64,000 nucleotides of DNA, taken from Cervus elaphus (Eukaryota; Chordata; Mammalia; Artiodactyla; Cervidae). Under the pieces are notes generated by a model. That model did no database searches. It had not been told where the DNA came from and saw only the letters and a program-made list of their open reading frames with translations. Position 1 is the stretch's first letter. Each line of letters opens with the position of its first letter. This document shows positions 1-13,071 of this stretch, piece after piece. The translations under genes and the position numbers were made by a program. Where the stretch lies: contig NC_057827.1 of NCBI RefSeq assembly GCF_910594005.1, positions 4,836,001 to 4,900,000 on the forward strand, read 5' to 3'.

Positions 1-3000
1 GGAGGCACTGATCTCCGCCTACCTCTGGAGTTTTCAAAGGATGTGAGGCCTCCGGTCGCGATGAGATGGGGAACTAGGTCTTTCTCTGTGGTCTCCACTG
101 GGGATTCAGACATCCTTTCGTCTTGGGAGATGCAAGACGAGCCTGCATTCAAGTCACTGCAGCGATATCCGGCCTTAATTTGAGTCAGGGTATCGCGGTG
201 TCCATTCCACTTGAGGCCGCAAACTCAGGGTCCCTCTCACATACCTAGAGCTGAGAGAAGCCTCCTCTTGAGGTGCTTGTGGTAAGGTGGTATTCCTTTG
301 GTGTTGAAGCCAGGGACTAACCTCTCATCTCGAGTTGATTTTTGGTCCACGGAGCTCTTTTGTGTTGCTTCAGTGACCTCAGGAACCCTCTAGCCTTGAA
401 ACAGTGTTCTTGGGGTTTCTCTGGAGTGCCATCAAGGAAATCAAGGCTCCTTTCATGTGTAATGTGCAAGACGGAATTGCTCTGAACGCAGTGCACGGGA
501 ATCGGGCCTCATCTCGTGGCGAGGGGGAAGTCTCATGGTTTTTCTCGAGTGGCAGCGGGAACCTGGGGTATATTCTCCAATTACAACGGGCATGGCCATT
601 CCCCCCACGTGTTTGTTCAGCGACGTCAGGACTCCTGCCTAGTTGCGAGGGACAACTCGGGATTCTCCTCGAGGCTTGGCAGGGCAATTGGGACGCCTCT
701 CCAGCTGAGGCGGGAGACCAAGCGTCCCTTTCCACGTGCCACAGGAATCCTGGGACGCCTATCAAGTTTAACGACTCAGGCATCGTCTCCTTTGGAGGCA
801 CTGATCTCCGCGTACCTCTGTAGTTTTCAAAGGATGTGAGGCCTCCGGTCGCGATGAGATGGGGAACTAGGTCTTTCTCTGTGGTCTCCACAGGGCATTC
901 AGAAATCCTTTTGTCTTGGGAGATGCAAGATGAGCCTGCATTTAAGTCACTGCAGGGATGACCGGCCTTATTTCGAGTCAGGGCATCCCGGTGTCCATTC
1001 CACTTGAGGCCGCAAAATCAGGGTCCCTCTCACATACCTAGAGCTGAGAGAAGCCTCCTCTTGAGGTGCTTGTGTTAAGGTGGTATTCCTCTGGAGTCAA
1101 AGCCAGGGACTAACCTCTCATCTCGAGTTGATTCTTGGTCCACGGAGCTCTTTCGTGTTGCTACAGTGACCTCAGGATCCCTCTAGCCTTGAAACAGAGT
1201 TCTTGGGGTTTCTCTGGAGTGCCATCAAGGAAATCAAGGCTCCTTTCATGTGTGATGTGCAAGACGGAATTGCTCTGCACGCAGTGCAGGGGAATCGGGC
1301 CTCATCTCGCGGCGAGGGGGAAGTCTCATGGTTTTTCTCGAGTTGCGGCGGGAACCTGGGGTATATTCTCGAGTTACGACGGGGATGGCCCTTCCACACA
1401 CTTGTTTGTTCACCGACGTCAGGACTCCTGCCTACTTGCGAGGGACAACTCGGGATTCTCCTCGAGGCTTGGCAGGGCAATTGGGACGCCTCTCCAGCTG
1501 AGGCGGGAGACCAAGGGTCCCTTTTCACGTGCCACAGGAATCCTGGGACTCCTATCAAGTTTCACGAGGAGTCAGGCATCGTTTCCTTGGGAGGCACTGA
1601 TCTCCGCGTACCTCTGGAGTTTTCAAAGGATGTGAGGCCTCCGGTCGCGATGAGATGGGGAACTAGGTCTTTCTCTGTGGTCTCCACAGGGGATTCAGAC
1701 ATCCTTTCGTCTTGGGAGATGCAAGACAAGCCTGCATTCAAGTCACTGCAGGGATATCCGGCCTTATTTCGAGTCAGGGCATCGCGGTGTTCATTCCACT
1801 TGAGGCCGCAAAATCAGGGTCCCTCTCACATACCTAGAGCTGAGAGAAGCCTCCTCTTGAGGTGCTTGTGGTAAGGTTCTATTCCTCTGAAGTCGAAGTC
1901 AGGGACTAACCTCTCATCTCGAGTTGATTTTTGGTCCACGGAGCTCTTTTGTGTTGCTACAGTGACCTCAGGTTCCCTCTAGCCTTGAAACAGTGTTCTT
2001 GGGGTTTCTCTGGAGTACCATCAAGGAAATCAAGGCTCCTTTCATGTGTGATGTGCAACACGGAATTTCTCTGCACGCAGTGCAGGATATCAGGCCTCAT
2101 TTTGCGGCGACGGGGAAGTCTCATGGATTTTCTCGAGTTGCGGTGGGAACCTGGGGTATATTCTGAGGTTATGACGGGGATGGCCCTTCCAGCCACGTGT
2201 TTGTTCAGCGAAGTCAGGACTTCTGCCTAGTTGCGAGGGACAACTCGGGATTCTCCTCGAGGCTTGGCAGGGCAATTGGGACGCCTCTCCAGCTGAGGCG
2301 GGAGACCAAGCGTCCCTTTCCACGTGCCACAGGAATCCTGGGACGCCTATAAAGTTTCAGGAGGAGTCAGGCATCATCTTCTTTGGAGGCACTGATCTCC
2401 GCGTACCTCTGGAGTTTTCAAAGGATGTGAGGGCTCCGGTCGCCATGAGGTCGGGAACTAGGTCTTTCTCTGTGGTCTCCACAGGGGATTCAGACATCCT
2501 TTCGTCATGGGAGATGCAAGGCTAGACTGCATTCAAGTCACTGCAGGGTTATCCGGCCTTATTTCGAGTCAGGGCATCGCAGTGTCCATTCCACTTGAGG
2601 CCGCAAACTCAGGGTCCCTCTCACATACCTAGAGCTGAGAGAAGCCTCCTCTTGAGGTGCTTGTGGTAAGGTGGTATTCCTCTGGAGTCGAAGCCAGGGA
2701 CTAACCTCTCATCTCGAGTTGATTTTTGGTCAACGGACCTCTTTCCTGTTGCTACAGTGACCTCAGCTTCCTTCTAGCCTTGAAACAGTGTTCTTGGGGT
2801 TTCTCTGGAGTGCCATCAAGGAAATCAAGGCTCCTTTCATGTGTGATGTGCAACACGGAATTGCTCTGCACGCAGTGCAGGATATCAGGCCTCATGTTGC
2901 GGCGACGGGGAAGTCTCATGGATTTTCTCGAGTTGCGGTGGGAACCTGGGGTATATTCTGAGGTTATGACGGGGATGGCCCTTCCACCCACGTGTTTGTT

Positions 3001-5112
3001 CAGCGACGTCAGGACTCCTGCCTAGTTGCGAGGGACAACTCGGGATTCTCCTCGAGGCTTGGCAGGGCAATAGGGACGCCTCTCCATCTGAGGCGGTAGA
3101 CCAAGGGTCCCTTTCCACATGCCACAGGTTTCCTGGGACTCGTATCAAGTTTCACGAGGAGTCAGGCATCGTCTCCTTTGAAGGCACTGATCTCCGCGTA
3201 CCTCTGGAATTTTCAAAGGATGGGAGGCCTAGGGTGGCGATGAGGTGGGGAACTAGGTCTTTCTCTGTGGTCTCCACAGGGGATTCAGACATGCTTTCGT
3301 CTTGGGAGATGCAAGACGAGCCTGCATTCTAGTCACTGTAGGGATATCCGGCCGTATTTCACGTCAGTGCATAGCGGTGTCCATTTCACTTGAGGTTGCA
3401 AACTCAGGGTCCCTCTCACATTCCTAGAGCTGAGAGAAGCCTCCTCTTGAGGGGCTTGTGGTAAGGTGGTATTCCTCTGGAGTCGAAGCCAGGGACTAAC
3501 CCCTCATCTCGAGTTGATTTTTGGTCCACGGAGTTCTTTCGTGTTGCTACAGTGACCTCAGGATCCCTCTAGCCTTGAAACAGTGTTCTTGGGGTTTCTC
3601 TGGAGTGCCATCAAGGAAATCAAGGCTCCTTTCATGTGTGATGTGCAACACGGAATTGCTCTGCAAGCAGTGTAGGGGTATCGGCCCTCATCTCGCGGCA
3701 AGGAGTAAGTCTCATGGTTTTTCTCGAGTTGCGGCGGGAACCTGGGGTATATTCTCGAGTTACGACGGGGATGGCCCTTTCAAACCCATGTTTGTTCAGC
3801 GACGTTAGGACTCCTGCCTAGTTGCGAGGGACAACTCGGGATTCTCCTCGAGGCTTGGCAGGGCAATTGGGACGCCTCTCCAGCTGAGGCGGGAGACCAA
3901 GTGTCCCTTTCCATGTGCCACAGGAATTCTGGGACTCCTATCAAGTTTCAGGAGGAGTCAGGCATCGTCTCCTTTGGAGGCACTGATCTCCGCGTACCTC
4001 TGGAGTTTTCAAAGGGTATGAGGCCTCCGGTCGCGATGAGGTGGGGAACTAGGTCTTTCTCTGTGGTCTCCACAGGGGATTCAGACATCCTTTCATCTTG
4101 GGAGATGCAAGACGAGCCTGCATTCAATTCACTGAAGGGATATCCGGCCTTATTTCGCGTCAGGGCATCGCAGTGTCCATTCCACTTGAGTCCGCAAAAT
4201 CAGGGTCCCTCTCACATACCTAGAGCTGAGAGAAGCCTCCTCTTGAGGTGCTTGTGGTAAGGTGGTATTCCTTTGGAGTCGAAGCCAGGGACAAACCTCT
4301 CATCTTGAGTTGATTTTTGGTTCACGGACCTCTTTCTTGTTGCTGCAGTAACCTCAGGATCCCTCTAGCCTTGAAACAGTGTTCTTGGGGTTTCTCTAGA
4401 GTGCCATCAAGAAAATCAAGGCTCCTTTCATGTTAGATGTGCAATAAGGAATTGCTCTGCATGCAGTGCAGGAGAATCGGGCCTCATCTCGTGGCGAGGG
4501 GGAAGTCTCATGGTTTTTCTCGAGTTGCGGCGGGAACCTGGGGTATATTCTCGAGTTCCGACGGGGATGGCCCTTCCACCCACGTGTTTGTTCAGCGACG
4601 TCAGGACTCCTGCCTAGTTGCGAGGGACAACTCGGGATTCTCCTCGAGGCTTGGCAGGGCAATTGGGACGCCTCTCCAGCTGAGGCGGGAGACCAAGGGT
4701 CCCTTTCCACGTGCCACAGGATTCCTGGGACTCCTATCAAGTTTCACGAGGAGTCAGGCATCGTCTCCTTGGGAGGCACTGATCTCCACGTACCTCTGGA
4801 GTTTTCAAAGGATGTGAGGCCTCCGGTCGCGATGAGGTGGGGAACTAGATCTTTCTCTGAGGTCTCCACAGGGGATTCAGACATCTTTTCGTCTTGGGAG
4901 ATGGAAGACGAGCCTGCATTCAAGTCACTGCAGGGATATCCGGCCTTATTTCGCGTCAGGGCATCGCGGTGTCCATTCCACTTGAGGCCGCAAACTCAGG
5001 GTCCCTCTCACATATGTAGAGCTGAGAGAAGCCTCCTCTTGAGGTGCTTCTGTGAAGGTGGTATTCTTCTGGAGTCGAAGTTAGGGACGAATCTCTCATC
5101 TCGAGTTGATTT

Positions 5113-5908
5113 TTGGTCCACGGAGCTCTTTCGTGTTGCTACAGTGACCTCAGGATCCCTCTAGCCTTGAAACAGTGTTCTTGGGGTTTCTCTGGAGTGC
5201 CATCAAGGAAATCAAGGCTCCTTTCATGTGTGATGTGCAACACGGAATTGCTCTGCACGCAGTGCAGGGGAATCAGGCCTCATCTCGCGGCGAGGGGGAA
5301 GTCTCATGGTTTTTCTCGAGTTGCGGCGGGAACCTGGGGTATATTCTCGAGTTACGACGGGGATGGCCCTTCCACACACGTGTTTGTTCTGCGACGGCAG
5401 GACTCCTGCCTAGTTGCGAGGGACAACTCGGGATTCTCCTCGAGGCTTGGCAGGGCAATTGGGACGCCTCTCCAGCTGAGGCGGGAGACCAAGGGTCCCT
5501 TTCCACGTGCCACAGGAATCCTGGGACTCCTATCAAGTTTCACGAGGAGTCAGGCATCGTCTCCTTTGGAGGCACTGATCTCCGCGTACCTCTGGAGTTT
5601 TCAAAGGATGTGAGGCCTCCGGTCGCCATGAGGTGGGGAACTAGGTCTTTCTCTGTGGTCTCCACAGGGGATTCAGACATCCTTTCATCTTGGGAGATGC
5701 AAGACGAGCCTGCATTCAAGTCACTGCAGGGATATCCGGCCTTATTTCGAGTCAGGGCATCGCGGTGTCCATTCCACTTGAGGCCGCAAACTCAGGGTCC
5801 CTCTCACATACCTAGAGCTGAGAGAAGCCTCCTCTTGAGGTGCTTGTGGTAAGGTGGTATTCCTCTGGAGTCGAAATCAGGGACTAACCTCTCATCTCGA
5901 GTTGATTT
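5113..5908 (+). repeat. Representative satellite monomer (796 bp) made of 31-bp subrepeats
   Basis: This copy is close to what most monomers share and can serve as the reference unit. Inside it, segments beginning with CTC or a near variant start at 5284, 5315, 5346, 5439, 5468, 5499, 5530, 5561, 5590, 5651, 5682, 5713, 5745 and 5775. The spacings are 31, 31, 93, 29, 31, 31, 31, 29, 61, 31, 31, 32 and 30 bp. The clearest adjacent pair is CTCGAGTTGCGGCGGGAACC at 5315 and CTCGAGTTACGACGGGGATG at 5346. About 26 degenerate ~31-bp units therefore make up one monomer. This two-level organisation is the hallmark of the ruminant satellite I family. Because 31 is not a multiple of three, the subrepeat cannot encode a repeated peptide. 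Confidence 0.85.
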
Positions 5909-8295
5909 TTGGTCCACGGAGCTCTTTCCTGTTGCTACAGTGACCTCAGGATCCCTCTAGCCTTGAAACAGTGTTCTTGGGGTTTCTCTGGAGTGCCATC
6001 AAGGAAATCAAGGCTCCTTTCATGTGTGATGTGCAACACGGAATTGCTCTGCACGCAGTGCAGGGGAATCGGGCCTCATCTCGCGGCGAGGGGGAAGTCT
6101 CATGGTTTTTCGCGAGTTGCGGCGGGAACCTGGGGTATATTCTCGAGTTACGACGGGGATGGCCCTTCCACCCACGTGTTTGTTCAGCGACGTCAGGACT
6201 CCTGCCTAGTTGCGAGGGACAACTCGGGATTCTCCTCGAGGCTTGGGAGGACAATTGGGAGGCCTCTCCAGCTGAGGCGGGAGACCAAGGGTCCCTTTCC
6301 ACGTGCCACAGGAATCCTGGGACTCCTATCAAGTTTCACGAGGAGTCAGGCATCGTCTCCTTTGGAGGCACTGATCTCCGCGAACCTCTGGAGTTTTCAA
6401 AGGATGTGAGGCCTCCGGTCGGGATGAGGAGGGGAACTAGGTCTTTCTCTGTGGTCTCCACAGGGAATTCAGATATTCTTTCATCTTGGGAGAAGCAAGA
6501 CGAGCCTGCATTCAAGTCACTGCAGGGATATCCGGCCTTATTTCGAGTCAGGGCATCGCAGTGTCCATTCCACTTGAGTCCGCAAAATCAGGGTCCCTCT
6601 CACATACCTAGAGCTGAGAGAAGCCTCCTCTTGAGGTGCTGTGGTAAGGTGGTATTCCTCTGGAGTCGAAGCCAGGGACTAACCTCTCATCTGGAGTTGA
6701 TTCTTGGTCCACGGAGCTCTTTCATGTTGCTACAGTGACCTCAGGATCGCTCTAGCCTTGAAACAGTGTTCTTGGGGTTTCTCTGGAGTGCCACCAATGA
6801 AATCAAGGCTCCTTTCATGTGTGATGTGCAACACGGAATTGCTCTGCACGCAGTGCAGGGGAATCGGGCCTCATCTCGCGACGAGGGGGAAGTCTCATGG
6901 TTTTTCTCGAGTTGCGGCGGGAACCTGGGGTATATTCTCGAGTTACGACGGGGATGGCCCTTTCACACACGTGTTTGTTCAGCGACGGCAGGACTCCTGC
7001 CTAGTTGCGAGGGACAACTCGGGATTCTCCTCGAGGCGTAGCAAGGCAATTGGGACGCCTCTCCAGCTGAGGCGGGAGACCAAGGGTCCCTTTCCATGTG
7101 CCACAGGAATCCTGGGACTCCTATCAAGTTTCAGGAGGAGTCAGGCATCGTCTCCTTTGGAGGCACTGATCTCCGCGTACCTCTGGAGTTTTCAAAGGAT
7201 GTGAGGCCTCCGGTCGCGAAGAGGTGGGGAACTAGTTCTTTCTCTGTGGTCTCCACAGGGCATTCAGACATCCTTTCGTCTTGGGAGATGCAAGACGAGC
7301 CAGCATTCAAGTCACTGCAGGGATATCCGGCCTTATTTCGCGTCAGGGCATCGCAGTGTCAATTCCACTTGAGGCCGCAAAATTAGGGTCCCTCTAACAT
7401 ACCTAGAGCTGAGAGAAGCCTCCTCTTGAGGTGCTGGTGGTAAGGTGGTATTACTCTGGAGTCGAAGCCAGGGACTAACCTCTCATCTCGAGTTGATTTT
7501 TGGTCCACGCAGCTCTTTCGTGTTGCTACAGTGACCTCAGGATCCCTCTAGCCTTGAAATAGTGTTCTTGGGGTATCTCTGGAGTGCCATCAAGGAAATC
7601 AAGGCTCCTTTCATGTGTGATGTGCAACACGGAATTGCTCTGCAAGCAGTGCAGGGGAATCGGGCCTCATCTCGCGGCGAGGGGGAAGTCTCATGGTTTT
7701 TCTCGAGTTGCGGCGGGAACCTGGGGTATATTCTCGAGTTCCGACGGGGATGGCCCTTCCACCCACGTGTTTGTTCAGCGACGTCAGGACTCCTGCCTAG
7801 TTGCGAGGGACAACTCGGGATTTTCCTCGAGGGTTGGCAGGGCAATTGGGACGCCTCTCCACCTGAGGCGGGAGACCAAGGGTCCCTTTCCACGTGCCAC
7901 AGGAATCCTGGGACTCCTATCAAGTTTCATGGGGTGTCAGGCATAGTCTCCTTTGGAGGCACTGATCTCCGCGTTCCTCTGGGGTTTTCAAAGGATGTGA
8001 GGCCTTCGGTCGTGATGAGATGGGGAACTAGGTCTTTCTCTGTGGTCTCCACAGGGGATTCAGACATCCTTTCGTCTTGGGAGATGCAAGACGAGCCTGC
8101 ATTCAAGTCACTGCAGGGAAATCCGGCCTTATTTCGAGTCAGGGCCTCGCAGTGTCCATTCCACTTGAGGCCGCAAACTCAGGGTCCCTCTCACATACCT
8201 AGAGCTGAGAGAAGCCTCCTCTTGAGGTGCTTGTGGTAAGGGGATATTCCTCTGAAGTCGAAGCCAGGGACTAACCTCTCATCTCGAGTTGATTT

Positions 8296-9091
8296 TTGGT
8301 CCACGCAGCTCTTTCTTGTTACTACAGTGACCTCAGGATCCCTCTAGCCTTGATACAGTGTTCTTGGGGTTTCCCTGGAGTGCGATCAAGGAAATCAGGG
8401 CTCCTTTCATGTGTGATATGCAACACGGAATTGCTCTGCACGCAGTGCAGGGGAATCGGGCCTCATCTCGCGGCGAGGGGGAAGTCTCATGGTTTTTCTC
8501 GAGTTGCGGCGGGAACCTGGGGTATATTCACGAGTTATGACGGGGATGGCCCTTCCACACACGTGTTTGTTCAGTGACGTCAGGACTTCTGCCTAGTTGC
8601 GAGGGTCAACTCGGGATTCTCCTCGAGGCTTGGCATGTCAATTGGGACGCCTCTCCAGCTGATGCGGGAGACCAACGGTCCCTTTCCACGTGCCACAGGA
8701 ATCCTGGGACTCCTATCAAGTTTCACGAGGAGTCAGGCATCGTCTCCTTTGGAGGCACTGATCTCCGCGTACCTCTGGAGTTTTCAAAGGATATGAGGGC
8801 TTCGGTCGCGATGAGGTGGGGAACTAGGTCTTTCTCTGTGGTCTCCACAGGGGATTCAGACATCCTTTCATCTTGGGAGATGCAAAACGAGCCTGCATTC
8901 AAGTCACTGCAGTGATATCCGGCCTTATTTCGAGTCAGGGCATCGCAGTGTCCATTCCACTTGAGGCTGCAAACTCAGGGTCCCTCTCACATACCTAGAG
9001 CTGAGAGAAGCCTCCTCTTGAGGTGCTTGTGGTAAGGTGGTATTCCTCTGGAGTCGAAGCCAGGGACTGAACTCTCATCTCGAGTTGATTT
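8296..9091 (+). repeat. Satellite monomer of a rare variant type, also found at 18637
   Basis: This monomer carries a linked set of variants that is otherwise scarce in the window: TTGATACAGTG instead of TTGAAACAGTG, TGCGATCAAGG, GATATGCAACACGG, TATTCACGAGTTATGACG, GAGGGTCAACTCGGG and a CAATTGGG preceded by GTCA. The monomer at 18637 shares most of them. The two are 10341 bp apart, which is 13 monomers. The monomer near 12276 has only the left-hand variants, and the monomer at 17046 has only the right-hand ones. This points to exchange between copies. Confidence 0.7.
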
Positions 9092-12000
9092 TTGGTCCAC
9101 GGAGCTCTTTCTTGTTGCTACAGTGACCTCAGGATCTGTCTAGCCTGGAAACAGTGTTCTTGGGGTTTCTCTGGAGTGCCATCAAGGAAATCAAGGCTCC
9201 TTTCATGTGTGATGTGCAACACGGAATTGCTCTACACGCAGTGCAGGGGAATCAGGCCTCATCTCGCGGCGAGGGGGAAGTCTCATGGTTTATCTCGAGT
9301 TGCGGCGGGAGCCTGGGGTATATTCTCGAGTTACGACGGGGATGGCCCTTCCACACACGTGTTTGTTCAGCGACGTCAGGACTCCTGCCTAGTTGCGAGG
9401 GACAACTCGGGATTCTCCTCGAGGCTTGGCAGGGCAATTGGGACGCCTCTCCAGCGGAGGCGGGAGACCAAGGGTCCCTTTCCACGTGCCACAGGAATCC
9501 TGGGACTCCTATCAAGTTTCACGAGGAGTCAGGCATGCTCCCCTTTGGAGGCACTGATCTCCGCGTACCTCTGGAGTTTTCAAAGGATGTGAGGCCTCCG
9601 GTCGCGATGAGGTGGGGAACTAGGTCTTTCTCTGTGGTCTCCACAGGGGATTCAGACATCCTTTCGTCTTGGGAGAAGCAAGACGTGCCTGCATTCAAGT
9701 CACTGCAGGGATATCCGGCCTTATTTCGAGTCAGGTCATCGCGGTGTCCATTTCACTTGAGGCCGCAAACTCAGGGTCCCTCTCACATACCTAGAGCTGA
9801 GAGAAGCCTCCTCTTGAGGTGCTTGTGGTAAGGTGGTATTCCTCTGGAGTCGAAGCCAGGGACTAATCTCTCATCTCGAGTTGATTTTTGGTCCACGGAA
9901 CTTTTTCGTGCTGCAACAGTGAGCTTAGGATCGCTCTAGCCTTGAAACAGTGTTCTTGGGGTTTCTCTGGAGTGCCATCAAGGTAATCAAGGCTCTTTTC
10001 ATGTGTGATGTGCAACACGGAATTGTTCTGCACGCAGTGCAGGGGAATCGGGCCTCATCTCGCGGCGAGGGGGAAGTCTCATGGTTTTTCTCGAGTTGCA
10101 GCGGGAACCTGGGGTATATTCTCGAGTTCAGTCGGGGATGCCCCTTCCACACACGTGTTTGTTCAGCGACGTCAGGACTCCTGCCTAGTTGCGAGGGACA
10201 ACTCGGGATTCTCCTCGAGGCTTGGCAGGGCAATTGGGACGCCTCTCCAGCTGAGGCGGGAGACCAAGGGTCCCTTTCCACGTGCCACAGGAATCCTGGG
10301 ACTCCTATCAAGTTTCACGAGGAGTCAGGCATTGTCTCCTTTGGAGGCACTGATCTTCACGTACCTCTGGAGTTTTCAAAGAATATGAGGCCTCCGGTCG
10401 CGATGAGGTGGGGAACTAGGTCTTTCTATGTGGTCTCCACAGGGGATTCAGACATCCTTTCATCTTGGGAGATGCAAGACGAGCCTGCATTCTAGTCACT
10501 GCAGGGATATCCGGCCTTATTTCGAGTCAGGGCATCGCGGTGTCCATTCCACTTGAGCCCGCAAACTCAGGGTCCCTCTCACATACCTAGAGCTGAGAGA
10601 AGCCTTCTCTTGAGGTGCTTGTGGTAAGGTGGTAATCCTCTGGAGTCGAAGCCAGGGACTAACCTCTCATCTCGAGTTGATTTTTGTTCCACGGAGCTCT
10701 TTCGTGTTGCTACAGTGACCTCAGGATCCCTCTAGCCTTGAAACAAAGTTCTTGGGGTTTCTCTGAAGTGCCATCAAGGAAATCAAGGCTCCTTTCATGT
10801 GTGATGTGCAACACGGGATTGCTCTGCATGCAGTGCAGGGGAATCAGGCCTCATCTCGCAGCGAGGGGGAAGTCTCATGGTTTATCTCGAGTTGCGGCGG
10901 GAACCTGGGGTATATTCTCGAGTTACAACGGTGATGGCCCTTTTACACACGTGTTTGTTCAGCGATGGCCGGACTCCTGCCTAGTTGCGAGGGACAACTC
11001 GGGATTCTCCTCGAGGCTTGGCAGGGCAATTGGGACGCCTCTCCAGCTGAGGCGGGAGACCAAAGGTCCCTTTCCACGAGCCACAGGAATCCTGGGACTC
11101 CAATCAAGTTTCACGAGGAGTCAGGCATCGTCTCCTTTGGAGGCACTGATCTCCGCATACCTCTGGAGTTTTCAAAGGATGTGAGGCCTCCGGTCGCCAT
11201 GAGGTGGGGAACTAGGTCTTTCTCTGTGGTCTCCACAGCGGATTCAGACATCCTTTCATCTTGGGAGATGAAAGACGAGCCTGCATTCAAGTCACTGCAG
11301 GGATATCCGGCCTTATTTCGATTCAGGGAATTGCAGTTTCCATTCCACTTGAGGCCGCAAAATCAGGGTCCCTCTCACATACCTAGAGCTGAGAGAAGCC
11401 TCCTCTTGAGGTGCTTGTGGTAAGGTGGTATTCCTCTGGAGTCGAAGTTAGGGACTAACCTCTCATCTCGAGTTGATTTTTGGTCCACGGAGCTCTTTCG
11501 TGTTGCTACAGTGACCTCGGGATCCCTCTAGCCTTGAAACAGTGTTCTTGGGGTTTCTCTGGAGTGCCATCAAGGAAATCAAGGCTCCTTTCATGTGTGA
11601 TGTGCAACACGGAATTGCTCTGCCCGCAGTGCAGGGGAATCGGGCCTCAGCTCGCGGCGAGGGGGAAGTCTCATGGTTTTTCTCGAGTTGCGGCGGGAAC
11701 CTGGGGTATATTCTCGAGTTACGACGGGCATGGCCCTTCCACACACGTGTTTGTTCAGCGACGTCAGGACTCCTGCCTAGTTGCGAGGGACAACTCGCGT
11801 TTCTCCTCGAGGCTTGGCAGGGCAATTGGGACGCCTCTCCAGCTGAGGCGGGAGACCAAGGGTCCCTTTCCACGTGCCACAGGAATCCTGGGACTCCTAT
11901 CAAGTTTCACGAGGAGTCAGGCATCGTCTCCTTTGGAAGCACTGATCTCCGCGTACCTCTGGAGTTTTCAAAGGATGTGAGGCCTCCGGTCGCGATGAGG

Positions 12001-13071
12001 TGGGGAACTAGGTCTTTCTCTATAGTCTCCATAGGGGATTCAGACATCCTTTCGTCTTGGGAAATGCAAGACGAGCCTGCATTCAAGTCACTGCAGGGAT
12101 ATCCGGCCTTATTTCGCGTCAGGGCATCGCAGTGTCCATTCCACTTGAGGCCGCAAAATCAGGGTCCCTCTCACATACCTAGAGCTGAGAGAAGCCTTCT
12201 CTTGAGGTGCTTGTGGTAAGGTGGTATTCCTCTGGAGTCGAAGTTAGGGACTAATCTCTCATCTCGAGTTGATTTTTGGTCCACGGAGCTCTTTCGTGTT
12301 GCTACAGTGACCTCAGGATCCCTCTAGCCTTGATACAGTGTTCTTGGGGTTTCCCTGGAGTGTGATCAAGGAAATCAGGGCTCCTTTCATGTGTGATATG
12401 CAACACGGAATTGCTCTGCACGCAGTGCAGGGGAATCGGTCCTCATCTCGTGGCGAGGGGGAAGTCTCATGGTTTTTTTCGAGTTGCGGCGGGAACCTGG
12501 GGTATATTCTCGAGTTACGACGGGGATGGCCCTTCCACCCACGTGTTTGTTCAGCGACGTCAGGACTCCTGCCTAGTTGCGAGGGACAACTCGGGATTTT
12601 CCTCGAGGCTTGGCAGGGCAAATGGGACGCCTCCCCAGCTGAGGCGGGAGACCAAGGGTCCCTTTCCACGTGCCACAGGAATCCTGGGACTCCTATCAAG
12701 TTTCACGAGGAGTCAGGCATCGTCTCCTTTGGAGGCACTGATCTCCGCGTACCTCTGGAGTTTTCAAAGGAAGTGAGGCCTCCGGTCGCGAAGAGGTGGG
12801 GAACTAGGTCTTTCTCTGTGGTCTCCACGGGGGATTCAGACATCCTTTCGTCTTGGGAGATGCAAGACGAGCCTGCATTCAAGTCACTGCAGGGATATCC
12901 GGCCTTATTTCGAGTCAGGGCATCGCGGTGTTCATTCCACTTGAGGCCGCAAACTCAGGGTCCCTCTCACATACTTAGAGCTGAGAGAAGCCTCCTCTTG
13001 AGGTGCTTTTGGTAAGGTGGTAGTCCTTTGGAGTCGAAGCCAGGGACTAACCTCTCATCTCGAGTTGATTT

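Noticed and set aside
5175..5852. Recurrent ~225-codon open frame on the + strand in many monomers (also 166-codon frames in another phase)
   Set aside because: The same frame recurs only because monomers are homologous. It is shortened or shifted in many copies, has no recognisable domain, and overlaps other equally long frames on both strands. Satellite with few stops explains it.
5946..6332. Recurrent 128-codon open frame on the - strand (ends at the same satellite position in many monomers)
   Set aside because: Antisense shadow of the same repeat. It differs in length from copy to copy and shows no conserved protein features.
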